A stretch of 6,154 nucleotides of DNA from NCBI GenBank assembly GCA_030612945.1, contig JAUWMY010000168.1, forward strand, positions 1 through 6,154. The letters are read 5' to 3'. Below are positions 5,914-6,154 of this stretch, one piece after another (position 1 is the first letter of the stretch; each line of letters starts with the position of its first letter). Source of the DNA: Desulfobacteraceae bacterium. GTDB lineage: Bacteria; Desulfobacterota; DSM-4660; Desulfatiglandales; Desulfatiglandaceae. The notes under the pieces are model-generated. The model was not told the origin of the DNA, ran no database searches, and was given only the letters and a program-made list of their open reading frames with translations. Both the position numbers and the translations under genes were made by a program.

Positions 5914-6090
5914 AATTCGAAATCCGAAGCCCGAAATCCGAAACAAATCCTAAACCTCCCGCCATGGCGGGATTCCAATGACCAAAACAAATAAGTAGTC
6001 GGCGTCATTCAAGACATGGCGCTGTTTGGGTCATTTGAATTTTGGTGATTCGAGATTGTTTCGAATTTCGATATTCGATATTCGGATTTA
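5914..6090. repeat. large imperfect palindromic repeat upstream of the permease gene
   Basis: The left arm (about 5914-5990) carries AAATCCGAA, CGAAATCCGAAACAA and CAATGACCAAAAC. The right arm (about 6024-6089) carries the reverse complements of near-identical words (GTTTGGGTCATTTG, TTGTTTCGAATTTCG, TTCGGATTT). The left arm also contains a perfect 16-bp palindrome (5957-5972) absent from the right arm. The GACCAAAA/CGAAAT word set matches a widespread intergenic repeat family I recall from environmental proteobacterial genomes. It has no coding capacity. The rest of 5828-6154 shows no gene and no strong promoter. A 10-bp palindrome CTTGGCCAAG stands at 5857-5866, 30 bases before the permease ATG. 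Confidence 0.65.
5957..5972. repeat. perfect 16-bp palindrome inside the upstream repeat
   Basis: TCCCGCCATGGCGGGA is its own exact reverse complement and much richer in GC than the AT-rich arm around it. It may be a small secondary insertion into the left arm or a protein-binding site; the sequence alone does not decide. Confidence 0.6.
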
Positions 6091-6154
6091 ATTTTTCCAA
6101 TAGGTTATCGATATCAATGAAAATCTTTTGCCACCAAATACACAAAATCCATTA

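Overview
The window looks like an accessory stretch of a moderate-GC, mesophilic bacterial chromosome. All recognisable genes lie on the minus strand. I lean towards a Desulfobacterota (deltaproteobacterial) or similar environmental lineage. The basis is only recalled resemblance of the intergenic repeats (a 'GTCATTGCGAG...' palindrome with 'TTTGATG..CTCGTAAAAAG' outer arms, 'GGTTCAGGGTTCA' runs, and 'AAATCCGAA...TTCGGATTT' arms) to repeats common in those genomes. There is no rRNA or other phylogenetic marker, so this is a weak inference.

Layout, left to right. Positions 1-955 hold a type IV toxin-antitoxin/abortive-infection module of the AbiE type: an antitoxin/repressor AbiEi (293-898) and the 5' part of the nucleotidyltransferase toxin AbiEii (cut by the window edge at 1), joined by a 4-base ATGA overlap. 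In front of it is a near-ideal sigma70 promoter inside a perfect 8-bp inverted repeat; the predicted transcription start coincides with the antitoxin ATG. Positions 1086-1262 hold a nested palindromic, MITE-like repeat. Positions 1340-2257 encode a secreted beta-propeller-like protein of unknown function, with a candidate promoter and a roughly 205-base leader upstream.

Positions 2727-5827 hold an ABC importer locus. It has a fused two-domain Fbp/Thi/Afu-type permease (4151-5827) and a PotA/FbpC-type ATPase with a TOBE domain (2865-3947), separated by a 197-base spacer full of GGTTCAGGGTTCA repeats. Directly after the ATPase stop, in the same frame, is a 45-codon remnant ending like the C-terminus of a MalG-type (CUT1) sugar permease, which suggests that an internal deletion shaped this locus. 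The substrate-binding protein expected for such an importer is not in the window; upstream of the permease there is only another palindromic repeat (about 5914-6090).

How the parts work together: AbiEi should repress its own operon and neutralise AbiEii. The permease and ATPase would form one importer that still needs a binding protein from elsewhere. The secreted propeller has no evident functional link to either. The points that most deserve checking are the leaderless, operator-flanked abiE promoter and the fossil MalG tail fused in frame behind the ATPase stop. I did not find a convincing wholly new system.
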